NCBI RefSeq assembly: GCF_904846175.1 | Contig: NZ_CAJGZM010000004.1 | Span: 1 to 64,000 of the forward strand | Length of the DNA: 64,000 bases | Direction of reading: 5' to 3' | Source of the DNA: Psychrobacter immobilis | GTDB lineage: Bacteria; Pseudomonadota; Gammaproteobacteria; Pseudomonadales; Moraxellaceae | Shown here: positions 35,632 through 44,334 of the stretch, one piece after another | Layout of the letters: the number at the start of each line of letters is the position of its first letter | Position numbering within the stretch: position 1 is the first letter of the stretch | Notes under the pieces: model-generated | Told to the model about the DNA's origin: nothing | What the model saw: the letters and a program-made list of their open reading frames with translations, nothing else | Databases searched by the model: none | Translations under genes and position numbers: made by a program

Positions 35632-37191
35632 TCACTTACTACGATAGCTCAATGCTTCAGACACATGGGCGCTAGTGATATCGGTACTGTCAGCCAAATC
35701 AGCAATGGTTCGAGCCACGCGCAATACCCGATGATAACCACGAGCAGATAAATTCAAACGTTGCTGAGCCAGCTGCAATAACTGCTGCTCGCCCTCTCCT
35801 AACTGAATATATTGATCAATCTCGCTAGGACTTAGCTCATTATTAACTTTTTTCTGCCTTATTAATTGACGATTATGTGCCGCAGATACTCGAGTACGTA
35901 CCTGCTCAGAGGTTTCACCTGCCTGAGCATTTTGTAAATCAGCTATTGGCAGTGCTGGCACGGTAATGTGCAAATCAATGCGATCTAGTAGCGGTCCCGA
36001 TAGCTTGTCCTGATAACGCTTGATTTGCTCGGGACGACAGCGGCATCGTCCTGAACCATCGCCATCATAACCACAAGGGCATGGGTTCATAGCAGCGACC
36101 AATTGAAAGTTTGCTGGAAATGTCATCTGCGAGTTGGCACGGCTAATGGTGATTTGTTTTGCCTCTAATGGCTGACGCAAGACCTCTAATACGCTACGGT
36201 CAAATTCAGGTAGCTCGTCTAAAAATAAAACGCCTTTGTTGGCAAGCGTAATCTCGCCAGGTTTGGGGCGAGAACCACCACCGACCAATGCCACCGCAGA
36301 TATAGTATGATGGACTTGGCGAAATGGACGCGTACCGTAACCATAGTCGCTATCTGCCACCGAATAGGTACTAGCAACTTCTAATGCATCCTCATCACTC
36401 AAATCTGGCAAGATAGTTGGTAGCCGTGATGCCATCAAAGTCTTGCCGGAACCGGGTGGCCCGGTAAATAATAGCGAATGACCACCTGCAGCGGCTATCT
36501 CTAACGCTCGCCTAGCATGATGCTGACCTTTCACATCCGCCAAATCCACCTGATAACCAATATGCTGCTGCGCTGGACTGGCCGCGACTATCTCTAACCT
36601 TTCAAAGGTTGCGCTTGAGTCAGCTAACGACTGCAGATGACCACAAACCGCTTTTAGGCTTTGAGCGCCTAATATCTCGACGCCATCGACACGGCTGGCT
36701 TCCACACCATTATCAATCGGTACTATTAATTGACGTAATTGCCGTAACTGGTGCGGCGCTTGTTCATCATCTGTTGCAGGCTTTGCTACTAGCGACTCTG
36801 CTTTTATCGCGCGAGCGACTGCCAAGCTGCCGCTCACTTGCCTCAGCTCCCCATTTAGTGCAAGCTCGCCGATAAACTCAAACCCTGACAATACTTCTGG
36901 TTCAAGTTGCCCGCTAGCGGCTAAAATACCGATGGCAATAGGCAAATCTAATCTTGCGCCATCTTTTGGCAAGTCTGCTTGTGCTAGATTAATCGTCAAG
37001 CGCCGATTAGGGAACTGAAATCCCGAATTCAAAATCGCTGAGCGCACCCTATCTTTACTTTCGCGTACGGCAGCAGCAGGCAAACCGACAATGGTCAGCG
37101 CTGGCAAGCCTTGTGATAAATGCACCTCGATAATGACTTGCGGGGTATGCAGTCCGACGACTGAGCGCGTATAGACTTGGGCAAACGACAT
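35632..37191 (-). CDS. comM: ComM-type Mg-chelatase-like AAA+ ATPase (YifB)
   Basis: ComM is a hexameric helicase that promotes branch migration of incoming DNA during natural transformation. The 519-residue protein has an N-terminal Lon-protease-like domain (about residues 1-165) with SFAQVYTRSVVGL at the start. The AAA+ core has Walker A TGPPGSGKT near residue 220 and Walker B GVLFLDELPEF. A zinc-like cysteine cluster CPCGYDG...CRCR lies near residue 370, followed by the arginine-rich sensor LLDRIDLHI. The start is the ATG at 37191. It diverges from hemN across an intergenic region with a MITE-like element. With dprA at 54-55 kb it suggests competence. Confidence 0.94.
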   Translation of the reverse strand: MSFAQVYTRSVVGLHTPQVIIEVHLSQGLPALTIVGLPAAAVRESKDRVRSAILNSGFQFPNRRLTINLAQADLPKDGARLDLPIAIGILAASGQLEPEVLSGFEFIGELALNGELRQVSGSLAVARAIKAESLVAKPATDDEQAPHQLRQLRQLIVPIDNGVEASRVDGVEILGAQSLKAVCGHLQSLADSSATFERLEIVAASPAQQHIGYQVDLADVKGQHHARRALEIAAAGGHSLLFTGPPGSGKTLMASRLPTILPDLSDEDALEVASTYSVADSDYGYGTRPFRQVHHTISAVALVGGGSRPKPGEITLANKGVLFLDELPEFDRSVLEVLRQPLEAKQITISRANSQMTFPANFQLVAAMNPCPCGYDGDGSGRCRCRPEQIKRYQDKLSGPLLDRIDLHITVPALPIADLQNAQAGETSEQVRTRVSAAHNRQLIRQKKVNNELSPSEIDQYIQLGEGEQQLLQLAQQRLNLSARGYHRVLRVARTIADLADSTDITSAHVSEALSYRSK

Positions 37192-37350
37192 GAGCGTTTC
37201 CTAATATAGAGATTCATCGATAATAGAGTATTATTAATCAGCGCGCAAATGTCGTGTTTTATTTTTTATTAATGAACTTAAGAAATGTTTGAGCACCAGC
37301 GAAATCTCCCAACAAACTGTTGGTGAAGGGATTAAATTAAGAGAATAATC

Positions 37351-37526
37351 CTAGGGCATGTCCTCAATTCAATCGATGGACATCTAAATGGGCTAAAAAT
37401 GGCTAAATTTTGCCAAACTTCGTCAAATAGCTGGGTAATATCCCGATATTAACTGCGCTATTTTCCTTGTTTGGCTGCAGTTTATCTCATTTCTATCACC
37501 ATTTTTAGAATGAGGACATGCCCTAG
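37351..37526. mobile_element. MITE-like element with 16-bp inverted termini
   Basis: CTAGGGCATGTCCTCA at the left end is the perfect reverse complement of TGAGGACATGCCCTAG at the right end. Because CTAG is its own complement, the element can be read as 168 bases (37355-37522) flanked by a 4-base CTAG target duplication. Such a target is typical of some IS5-family transposases. The interior has no reading frame of note. The parent transposase is not in the window, so the family is inferred only. Confidence 0.75.
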
Positions 37527-37545
37527 CCAAATTATTAAGTTTAAT

Positions 37546-37581
37546 AAAAAAGACTTTAGGTTAATCCTGAAGTCTTTTTTT
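37546..37581. terminator. Intrinsic terminator upstream of hemN
   Basis: AGACTTTAGG pairs with CCTGAAGTCT (one T-G wobble) around a five-base loop, with A residues on the left and seven T residues on the right. It could work in either direction. No gene in the plus direction ends nearby, so its purpose is unclear. Confidence 0.8.
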
Positions 37582-37652
37582 ATTCCAGATAACAATACAA
37601 CTTTATGGGTATATACGAAAACTTGCCGTCCATGCCACTATAACCAATGATT

Positions 37653-37661
37653 TGTTATACT
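37653..37661 (+). promoter_or_regulatory. Extended -10 promoter of hemN
   Basis: TGTTATACT matches the extended -10 consensus and repeats the element seen before avtA. It is about 225 bases before the preferred hemN start. I saw no convincing FNR box near it. Confidence 0.4.
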
Positions 37662-37885
37662 GCTTATTACCTATTTAGCGTTAATACTTAGCATCAGTAT
37701 TTAACAGGACCATTTAGCCTGCTTAATGAGTCATATATCTTGTCTTAACGCAACTCAGAGCAACCTAATTTCTAGCAAAAATGTATTTAGAAAACCCACT
37801 TCGCAAAGCAATTTTTCGACTCAAAAAGCCATGCGCTCATCACGTAAATAATGGCGATTTATACCGTCAAACCGAGGAATCTCGC

Positions 37886-39430
37886 ATGTCAGAACCAACC
37901 GATATCAATAGCGCCCAAAAACCTTTCACCCATGCCAGCGAACAGCCGACCACAGTGCGCCCTGTGACGCAGCCGGACAATCCGTATGCCAGTACGCGCG
38001 GCAGCATTACCAGTAAGCAATTACCGGCATTTGATGAAGATATTATCAATAAATATAATCGCTCGGGGCCGCGCTATACCTCCTACCCTACTGCTTTAGA
38101 GTTCTCACCGATGCCAGAAGGACTTGAGACCAAAATTCTGCAAGAGCGTGAAGCCCATGCGCCCTTATCGCTGTATTTCCATATTCCGTTTTGTCGTCAC
38201 CTTTGCTATTACTGTGCTTGTAATAAAATTATTACCAAAAAAAATAGCGACGCCGGTGATTATTTAGAATATTTAATGGCAGAAATTAAGCACAAACGTA
38301 GCTTATTAAAAACACCTGCCGACGGTAAAAAACCACTGGTCAAACAGCTGCATTTCGGTGGGGGTACGCCAACCTTTTTACAAGATAATGAGTTGATACA
38401 ACTTTGGGAATTTTTACAGACCCAGTTTGAATTTCTGCCAGAAGACCAAGGCGATTACTCTATTGAAATCGACCCGCGCGAGTTGGGTGACGAGACATTA
38501 ACAGTACTGCGCAACTTGGGTTTTAACCGCGTGAGTTTGGGCGTGCAAGACTTAGATGAAAAAGTACAAATCGCGGTCAACCGTATCAACTCTGCCGAAC
38601 TTATTGAAAATGTGCTTGCTGAAGCGCGTAGATTGGGCTTCCATTCTACCAACGTCGATCTGATTTACGGTTTACCGCATCAAACGCCAACGACCTTAGA
38701 TAAAACAGTACGCCGCATTATCGAGATGGCACCCGACCGCTTATCGGTCTTTAATTATGCCCATCTGCCTGAACGCTTTAAATCTCAACGCCAAATCAAA
38801 GAGGCAGATTTACCGACGCCAGCTGCCAAGCTTACCATGCTCGGTAATACCATCAATACCTTGAGCGAAGCCGGTTATCAATATATCGGTATCGACCATT
38901 TTGCCAAACCTGATGATGAGCTTGCTATCGCCCAGCGCGAAGGTAAATTACATCGCAATTTTCAGGGTTATACTATCATGGGCGATTGCGATTTATTGGG
39001 CTTTGGGGTGTCGTCTATCAGTCAAATCTCTAATGCCAATAGCAGCTATATCCTACAAAATCATACTGATTTGCAGGTATATAAAGAAAATATCGATGCG
39101 GAGCGTGATAATCCAGCGATCATGCCAGCGGTCAATGTCATTAAAACCTCGATTAAAGATCGCTTACGTGAATACGTGATTATGAATTTATTGTGTCACG
39201 ACTATATCGACTTTAGAGACGTCAATCAGAAATTTGGTATCGATGCTATCACCTACTTTATTGATGAAATTCAGCAACTGGGTCAAATGCAAGACGACCG
39301 CCTGATTGATATGGATGCTGCTGGTATTCGCGTCCTGCCAAAAGGTCGACTATTAGGTCGTAATGTCGCCATGGTGTTTGATGAGTATCTTGAGAAAAAA
39401 CATAAAAATCGCTTCTCTAAGGTTATTTAA
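37886..39430 (+). CDS. hemN: Oxygen-independent coproporphyrinogen III oxidase
   Basis: HemN is a radical SAM enzyme that decarboxylates coproporphyrinogen III to protoporphyrinogen IX in heme synthesis when oxygen is low. From the ATG at 37886 it has 514 residues. The cluster ligands C103, C107 and C110 form CRHLCYYC, followed by ACNK, as in true HemN and unlike HemW. The preceding SGPRYTSYPTALEF and later GGGTPTFL, which belongs to the SAM site, are characteristic. GAGGA lies seven bases before this ATG; an upstream ATG at 37781 would add 35 residues without support. An N-terminal polar extension of about 50 residues is longer than in E. coli (457). Confidence 0.94.
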   Translation: MSEPTDINSAQKPFTHASEQPTTVRPVTQPDNPYASTRGSITSKQLPAFDEDIINKYNRSGPRYTSYPTALEFSPMPEGLETKILQEREAHAPLSLYFHIPFCRHLCYYCACNKIITKKNSDAGDYLEYLMAEIKHKRSLLKTPADGKKPLVKQLHFGGGTPTFLQDNELIQLWEFLQTQFEFLPEDQGDYSIEIDPRELGDETLTVLRNLGFNRVSLGVQDLDEKVQIAVNRINSAELIENVLAEARRLGFHSTNVDLIYGLPHQTPTTLDKTVRRIIEMAPDRLSVFNYAHLPERFKSQRQIKEADLPTPAAKLTMLGNTINTLSEAGYQYIGIDHFAKPDDELAIAQREGKLHRNFQGYTIMGDCDLLGFGVSSISQISNANSSYILQNHTDLQVYKENIDAERDNPAIMPAVNVIKTSIKDRLREYVIMNLLCHDYIDFRDVNQKFGIDAITYFIDEIQQLGQMQDDRLIDMDAAGIRVLPKGRLLGRNVAMVFDEYLEKKHKNRFSKVI

Positions 39431-39455
39431 GACTTTTTAATCCATTATTGTTAAT

Positions 39456-39487
39456 AAAAAAAGACTTCGCACGAGCGAGGTCTTTTT
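39456..39487. terminator. Bidirectional terminator between hemN and the phytase-like gene
   Basis: AAAAAAGACTTCGC pairs with GCGAGGTCTTTTTT (one T-G wobble) around a four-base loop. It serves hemN (plus) and the minus-strand gene ending at 39549. Confidence 0.9.
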
Positions 39488-39548
39488 TATATTTTGCAAT
39501 CAATGCGACTTTTTTATAGTAAATAAATTTATAGTAAATCAGGCCGCT

Positions 39549-40925
39549 TTACTCTATCGGCATCACAATATATAGTCGATTGGCATCTATTATCGTTTTT
39601 TCCTTATCGAGATATTTATGTTCAACGCTGCTTTTTGGATTGATTATATCCGTATCTGTCATCGCAAAATCATCATCGTTAAGTAAACCCAATGAGCCAT
39701 CTTGTCGTAACCACAAGCCTTCAAGCTTATCATGCGGATAATCTAAGCTCGCTAGCACATCGACGACCAAGGTTTTTTTAACGGGCGTGATGTTTATATC
39801 TTCAAGCATTTGGCAGTTTTCTTCATCTAAAGCAATAAGCTGCTCAAGTGTTTGGCGATTAATGGTCAAGCCAAGCGTATCGTCCTGTTTAACACTTTCA
39901 TTATTTAAAATAGTTTCAATATCTGTTGATTGCGAGATATTTATTTTATAAATTAACTTTGTTGCCGTCTCATCCTGTAGCGGAAATTTGCGATCATGCT
40001 CAATCAGATAAAACTCATGGTCACTAAGCGCCACGATACCAGAAGTGACGTGCTGTGCGTTATCTAATCGATATAAATACTGCGCTATTTGCCCCGAAAC
40101 CAAATTAATCGTTACCATACGTACCAAACTAGAGCTACGCCCTGACTTATCAGGATTATCCATGGATGACTCCATGATACCGACCAGCGTGCTTTGGTCG
40201 GGCGTAATCGTTAACGCTTCCATACCGCGATTGGCACGGCGTTTGGTAAATTCTGTCGGTAACAAAATTGGCTTACCATCAACTACCATATTATTACGCT
40301 CATCACTGGCAAAAGCATTGATACGCGCAATCTCTACGCCATGGGCATCGTAATGCACAAGGTGCGGACCGTATTCATCACTGACCCAAAAGCTGCCATC
40401 TTTCAGCGCTGCCAACCCTTCAGGATCCAAACCATTAATATCGGTTTTGATAGGATTGCTCACTGCATCAAAAGGTAGGTTTGGATTGACCATTATCGGC
40501 TGCCCGTTGATATCATAAGGTACTTCATTAGTGCCGCCAAAAGCCTTTGGGTTTGGTAACCCGGAGATAGGATTGCCATTGCTATCTTTTAGAATTATTT
40601 CTTTTACTTTGATAATTTTGCCATCAGTTTGCAATTCAAACAGTCCAATAGATGGCGTATAGTTTGGTACGAGAAACTGCTTACCTTTACCAGCAATCCC
40701 GTCAAAGTCAGCATTAGGCCCACGATCGGTAAGGACATAAAATTGATTAGAATTAGTCGGATGTGCCGCAGCATCTGAACCGTAGCCACCACCACGAATC
40801 TCTAATTTTTGCTCAGGATAGGCAGCATTGATATGCGTCGCATCAAGCACGGTATAAGGTAATGGGCTGCCTTGCGGAAATTCGTTCATAGGAATGATGG
40901 CAGCATTCATATATTGCTTAGTCAT
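39549..40925 (-). CDS. Esterase-like activity of phytase family protein
   Basis: This 458-residue protein looks like a beta-propeller of the phytase-like esterase family (PF13449). The typical segments are VLTDRGPNADFDG near residue 65, GLDPEGLAALKDGSFWVSDE near residue 170, RRANRGMEALTITPD and EHDRKFP near residue 310. No signal peptide is visible, which is unusual because many family members are exported. The substrate is unknown; phosphoester hydrolysis is only suggested by the family name. It is downstream of the stomatin gene, but a terminator separates them. Confidence 0.85.
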   Translation of the reverse strand: MTKQYMNAAIIPMNEFPQGSPLPYTVLDATHINAAYPEQKLEIRGGGYGSDAAAHPTNSNQFYVLTDRGPNADFDGIAGKGKQFLVPNYTPSIGLFELQTDGKIIKVKEIILKDSNGNPISGLPNPKAFGGTNEVPYDINGQPIMVNPNLPFDAVSNPIKTDINGLDPEGLAALKDGSFWVSDEYGPHLVHYDAHGVEIARINAFASDERNNMVVDGKPILLPTEFTKRRANRGMEALTITPDQSTLVGIMESSMDNPDKSGRSSSLVRMVTINLVSGQIAQYLYRLDNAQHVTSGIVALSDHEFYLIEHDRKFPLQDETATKLIYKINISQSTDIETILNNESVKQDDTLGLTINRQTLEQLIALDEENCQMLEDINITPVKKTLVVDVLASLDYPHDKLEGLWLRQDGSLGLLNDDDFAMTDTDIINPKSSVEHKYLDKEKTIIDANRLYIVMPIE

Positions 40926-41030
40926 TATTATTTTCCTTATTCATTTATTTTCATAGGCATATTTTTATTATTAAACAAAAAACATCGCCCGCTAAAAAGC
41001 TACTTAGATGACTACGGCCAAATCAAAGTT

Positions 41031-41071
41031 AAAAAAATAGCCAGCACGTAAAACGCTCACTGACTATTTTT
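41031..41071 (-). terminator. Intrinsic terminator of the nfeD-stomatin pair
   Basis: Read on the minus strand, AAAAATAGTCAG pairs with CTGGCTATTTTT (one T-G wobble) and is followed by a T tract. It lies about 35 bases after the stomatin stop codon. Confidence 0.75.
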
Positions 41072-41105
41072 ATAAAAGATTTAAATACGCTTAAAATATG
41101 CTTAG

Positions 41106-41966
41106 TTAAACTTTAAGCTTATCACCTACCATGCCTTTGATTGTACTTAGAATGTCAGCGGGTAATACCACCATTTTCGCGTTATCAGACTCCGCCAACT
41201 GACGAATCGATTTGATATATTGCTCACCCAATAAGTAGACGATTGGCATCTCTTCCGTACCCATCGCCGCTGTAATCAGACGAATAGATTCTTCTGACCC
41301 TTTCGCCAACACCACTTGCGCTTCAGCATCACGGCGTGACGCTTCCAAACGACCATCGGCTTCTAAGATAGCGGCTTGCTTTTGACCATCGGCACGGGTG
41401 ACGGTGGCACGGCGTAAACGCTCTGCCGCTGCCTGCTCTTCCATCGATGCTTGCATGGTCTGCGAGGGGTTAATATCTTGGATTTCTACCGTTTTTAGGG
41501 TAATACCCCAATCAGCGATATCCTCTGATATAGCATATTTCAATTTGGTTTTGATTTCATCACGGCTCGACAAAGCGCTGTCTAAATCCATCTCACCAAT
41601 GATTGAACGTAAAGAGGTCTGCACCAAATTTCGAATACCGTACTCATAATCTTCGATACCATAAACCGCTTTATCAGGACGGACGATATTAATATAAGCA
41701 ACGGCGTTGGCGATAATCACCACGTTGTCTCGCGTAATAACTTCTTGCGAGGGAATATCAAGCACGATATCTTTGGTGGTAACTTTATAAGCCACATTGT
41801 CGACATAAGGGATGATAAGGTTTAATCCAGGCTCTAGGGTTTGGCTATATTTACCGAGTCTCTGAACCACCCATTTATAGCCTTGTGGGACAATCCGTAC
41901 GCCTTTAAATACTGTAAGTACGACCAGTACGACTAGAACCACCATAACAATACTAAAACTTCCCAT
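41106..41966 (-). CDS. SPFH/band 7 (stomatin-like) membrane protein
   Basis: This 286-residue protein has an N-terminal membrane helix (about residues 5-20) and an SPFH domain beginning VRIVPQGYKWVVQRLGKYSQ. The helical C-terminal part is typical of stomatins and E. coli QmcA. Family segments include TKDIVLDIPSQEVITRDNV and RSIIGEMDLD. Stomatin homologues organise membrane microdomains and influence proteases. It lies 15 bases after an NfeD-like gene on the same strand, the pairing seen across bacteria and archaea. A GGGGTGGA site precedes the ATG. Confidence 0.93.
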   Translation of the reverse strand: MGSFSIVMVVLVVLVVLTVFKGVRIVPQGYKWVVQRLGKYSQTLEPGLNLIIPYVDNVAYKVTTKDIVLDIPSQEVITRDNVVIIANAVAYINIVRPDKAVYGIEDYEYGIRNLVQTSLRSIIGEMDLDSALSSRDEIKTKLKYAISEDIADWGITLKTVEIQDINPSQTMQASMEEQAAAERLRRATVTRADGQKQAAILEADGRLEASRRDAEAQVVLAKGSEESIRLITAAMGTEEMPIVYLLGEQYIKSIRQLAESDNAKMVVLPADILSTIKGMVGDKLKV

Positions 41967-41981
41967 GTTCCACCCCTATTA

Positions 41982-42476
41982 TTATATTTGACTGTTTTTA
42001 TTCATCATTGCTTGTGACGTCATCGTACTGACAATCAGCTCATTACCCACGATATCTGTTACCACCACTCTATCACCGACTGCCACTTGCTCTCCGCGCG
42101 TACGGCACATCCATTCAGCGGCACCGACAATCGGCACACTAAAGCGTACCATACCTGCCCTTTCAGGTTGCGGAGCAACGATAATCATACCGGTCTCACC
42201 GATAATCACACTACCGCCCAATCCCGCTTTAGTACGATCAACAGACAGAGGCTTGATAAACTTAAACCATGCCAATAAAAATATAGCTGAAAGTATCAAC
42301 CAAATAATGATTTGCACGGATACAGAGATAGGTATCAACCATGAGAGGGCGGCAACGATAATAGCCGCGGCCCCAAACCAAAGGCTAGCAAACGTCGGCA
42401 CAAACATCTCGACGATTAGCAACACAAAGCCTAATACCAGCCAGTGCCAAGGTTCAAGCATCCAAAGCATCTCCAT
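41982..42476 (-). CDS. NfeD-like membrane protein
   Basis: This 164-residue protein has three or four N-terminal hydrophobic helices (WHWLVLGFVLLIVEMF and later) and a C-terminal soluble OB-fold domain ending near VVTDIVGNELIV. It is the short NfeD form without the protease domain. Together with the stomatin-like gene it forms the conserved NfeD-stomatin pair. The start is placed at the ATG at 42476, with further ATGs at 42470 and 42461 also possible; a longer frame starting at 42536 adds an unlikely leader. Confidence 0.88.
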   Translation of the reverse strand: MEMLWMLEPWHWLVLGFVLLIVEMFVPTFASLWFGAAAIIVAALSWLIPISVSVQIIIWLILSAIFLLAWFKFIKPLSVDRTKAGLGGSVIIGETGMIIVAPQPERAGMVRFSVPIVGAAEWMCRTRGEQVAVGDRVVVTDIVGNELIVSTMTSQAMMNKNSQI

Positions 42477-42561
42477 TATTGTTATATTCCCTATTCTTGC
42501 CAAACTAGCTTTCAATGTAGCACATTTTGTTATCAAACAACGCCTTAAAAGTTATACGCAT

Positions 42562-42591
42562 AAAAAAACGGCCACCGAAGTGATCGTTTTA
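42562..42591 (-). terminator. Terminator of the first Omp gene
   Basis: On the minus strand ACGATCAC and GTGGCCGT pair around a TTCG loop closed by C-G, with one mismatch and one wobble, followed by T residues. It is a diverged copy of the terminator at 43349-43380. Confidence 0.75.
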
Positions 42592-42645
42592 TTTATTCAA
42601 CTGATTTAACTTTGCAAATAGTAAAGCTAAAAACCTAGACTTATA

Positions 42646-43194
42646 CTAGAATTTGTAATGTGCACCAACAGTTAATAGCGCAATATCTTCAGCAACATAA
42701 TCATATTCAGCTTCAATGCTCATGTTAGGATTAAAGTTATAACCTAGACCGATACCACCAGCAAGACCGCTATCGCTATCACTATCGCTAATAGAGCCTC
42801 CTAAAACGTTGCTTGCAGAAACATCAAGCTCAGCTTTAGCAAACCCTATTTTACCTTTGGCATATAAACCAGTATTAGGGAATTGATAACGGTAAGTACC
42901 GTAGGCGCCATAAGTTTTAAGGTTATATTCAGCATTAACGCCTATAACACCCGTATCAACATCAGTGTCACTAGAGCCTACATACTCAATTTCAGCACCA
43001 AAGTTAGGATCAAAGTTATAACCCGCATAGATACCGTAAGCAGTAGGATCATCTAAACCATCAGTATCTACCAGAAACTTACCAGCTTTAACACCAACAT
43101 AAGGCTGACCTGCATAATTAACTGCTGCTTGTGCACTTACAGTCAGTAAAGAACCAACTACTAATGCGCTCAAAGATTTTTGTAAAGTATTCAT
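42646..43194 (-). CDS. Outer-membrane beta-barrel protein (Omp, copy 1)
   Basis: This 182-residue protein has a signal peptide (cleaved after AQA near residue 23) and then the pattern YAGQPYVGVKAGKF, typical of small OmpA-like or opacity-type beta barrels. Alternating strands such as YGAYGTYRYQFPNTGLYAKG are shared with the next gene. It ends in Phe (AHYKF), the usual C-terminal signal for the BAM complex. It probably forms an eight-stranded barrel. It is a close paralogue of the gene at 43454, lying downstream of it on the same strand. The ribosome site GGGGAA is close to the ATG. Confidence 0.88.
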   Translation of the reverse strand: MNTLQKSLSALVVGSLLTVSAQAAVNYAGQPYVGVKAGKFLVDTDGLDDPTAYGIYAGYNFDPNFGAEIEYVGSSDTDVDTGVIGVNAEYNLKTYGAYGTYRYQFPNTGLYAKGKIGFAKAELDVSASNVLGGSISDSDSDSGLAGGIGLGYNFNPNMSIEAEYDYVAEDIALLTVGAHYKF

Positions 43195-43348
43195 ATATTT
43201 CCCCGTTAAATAAAACTAAAATCCAATTTGGATGAATATTGCAAACCATACAAATTAGTTCAACTATTGTTTGACGCGAAATATTAACAGAATAATTTTC
43301 GTAATACTTATTTTTTAATGACGCTTAAATCACTTTTTCTTTTGCCAT

Positions 43349-43380
43349 AAAAAAACGACCACCGAAGTGATCGTTTTTTA
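43349..43380 (-). terminator. Terminator of the second Omp gene
   Basis: On the minus strand ACGATCAC pairs with GTGGTCGT (one wobble) around a stable C(TTCG)G tetraloop, flanked by A and T tracts. It lies about 75 bases after the copy-2 gene and before copy 1, so the two Omp genes are separate transcripts. Confidence 0.88.
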
Positions 43381-43453
43381 TTTTAATTAGTATTTAACTC
43401 TTTAGTGACTAAGTTTCTACTAATTATAGAACTTAAACTTAAATTTCAATTAA

Positions 43454-43996
43454 TTAGAATTTAAGTTGTGCACCAACGGTCATAAGATCAGCATCACTAC
43501 CTAATTTGTCATATTCAGCTTCAACACTGAAGTTAGGGTTTACTGAATATCCAAGACCTATACCACCAGCTAAGCTAGTATCACTCTGAGAGATTGACTT
43601 TCTCTCAGCATCTTTAACTAGATAGTTACCTTCAATTTCAGTTTTCGCCACACCTAACTTACCTTTGGCATATAGACCAGTGTTAGGGAACTGATAGCGA
43701 TAAGTACCGTATGCGCCATAAGATTTAGCGTCGATGTCACCGTTATAGTAATCAGCGTCATCTGAGCCTACGTATTCAGCTTCGATACCGAAGTTAGGAT
43801 CAAAGTTGTAACCACCGTATACGCCATAAGCAGTTGGCTTATCAGCACCGTCTACGTCTAAGTCAAACTGGCCAACTTTTACGCCGACGTATGGTTGTCC
43901 AGTATAGCCGTTACCATAAGATACGGCTGCTTGTGCACCCATGCTTAGTAAAGAACCAGCTGCTAGTGCAAGTAGTGTTTTTTGTAGAGTTTTCAT
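43454..43996 (-). CDS. Outer-membrane beta-barrel protein (Omp, copy 2)
   Basis: This 180-residue protein is the paralogue of the gene at 42646. It has a signal peptide ending AQA near residue 24, then YTGQPYVGVKVGQF and the shared strand YGAYGTYRYQFPNTGLYAKG-like. It ends in Phe (AQLKF). The ATG at 43996 is chosen because AAGGAG lies about six bases ahead; an upstream start at 44026 lacks a site and would extend the signal peptide. Both copies keep the same gene-terminator arrangement, which shows a tandem duplication. The function is unknown; such barrels act as small porins or adhesins. Confidence 0.89.
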   Translation of the reverse strand: MKTLQKTLLALAAGSLLSMGAQAAVSYGNGYTGQPYVGVKVGQFDLDVDGADKPTAYGVYGGYNFDPNFGIEAEYVGSDDADYYNGDIDAKSYGAYGTYRYQFPNTGLYAKGKLGVAKTEIEGNYLVKDAERKSISQSDTSLAGGIGLGYSVNPNFSVEAEYDKLGSDADLMTVGAQLKF

Positions 43997-44334
43997 GTGT
44001 AGCTCCTTAAAAATTAATTGGTACAAACAAGTTATTTATTTATGTGGGCTTTTCGCCATATCGCCTTGTTTGCTAACGATGTATACATAGTAACAAACTA
44101 TGTCAAAAACTCTGTCAGTGTTTAATGGTAAGAAAGTTAACTTTTGCAAGTGTTTGTCAGCCTTCGGGTTACAAAGGGCGCTATATGAAATCTTTTGTTA
44201 CAACCACCGGTTTTGAGTAATACTTCCTACTCATTAGCTTTAACAGACTTTGTAAAATAAAAGAACGCACCTCGAAAGATGCGTTCTTTATTATAAAATT
44301 AACTATCAAATAAACATTGATTTAAGCAATCATA
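43997..44334. other. Intergenic region between dnaK and the Omp pair
   Basis: The region contains the dnaK terminator at 44254-44289 and, nearer the Omp gene, probably its promoter on the minus strand. I do not see a clear promoter pair and found no other feature. Confidence 0.45.
44254..44289 (-). terminator. Intrinsic terminator of dnaK
   Basis: AAAGAACGCA and TGCGTTCTTT pair perfectly over ten base pairs around a ten-base loop, and the minus strand continues with a T-rich run. It lies about 45 bases after dnaK. Confidence 0.85.

Larger units (their letters stand above)
37192..37885. other. Divergent intergenic region between comM and hemN
   Basis: This 0.7-kb region has a short orphan reading frame end around 37230-37343 that reads ...GEGIKLRE then stop, a 168-bp MITE-like element, then a strong terminator at 37546-37581 and the hemN promoter near 37653. 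A terminator between divergent genes is unexpected. It may belong to a decayed gene or a short RNA that was interrupted by the element. I cannot identify the ancestral gene. Confidence 0.45.
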
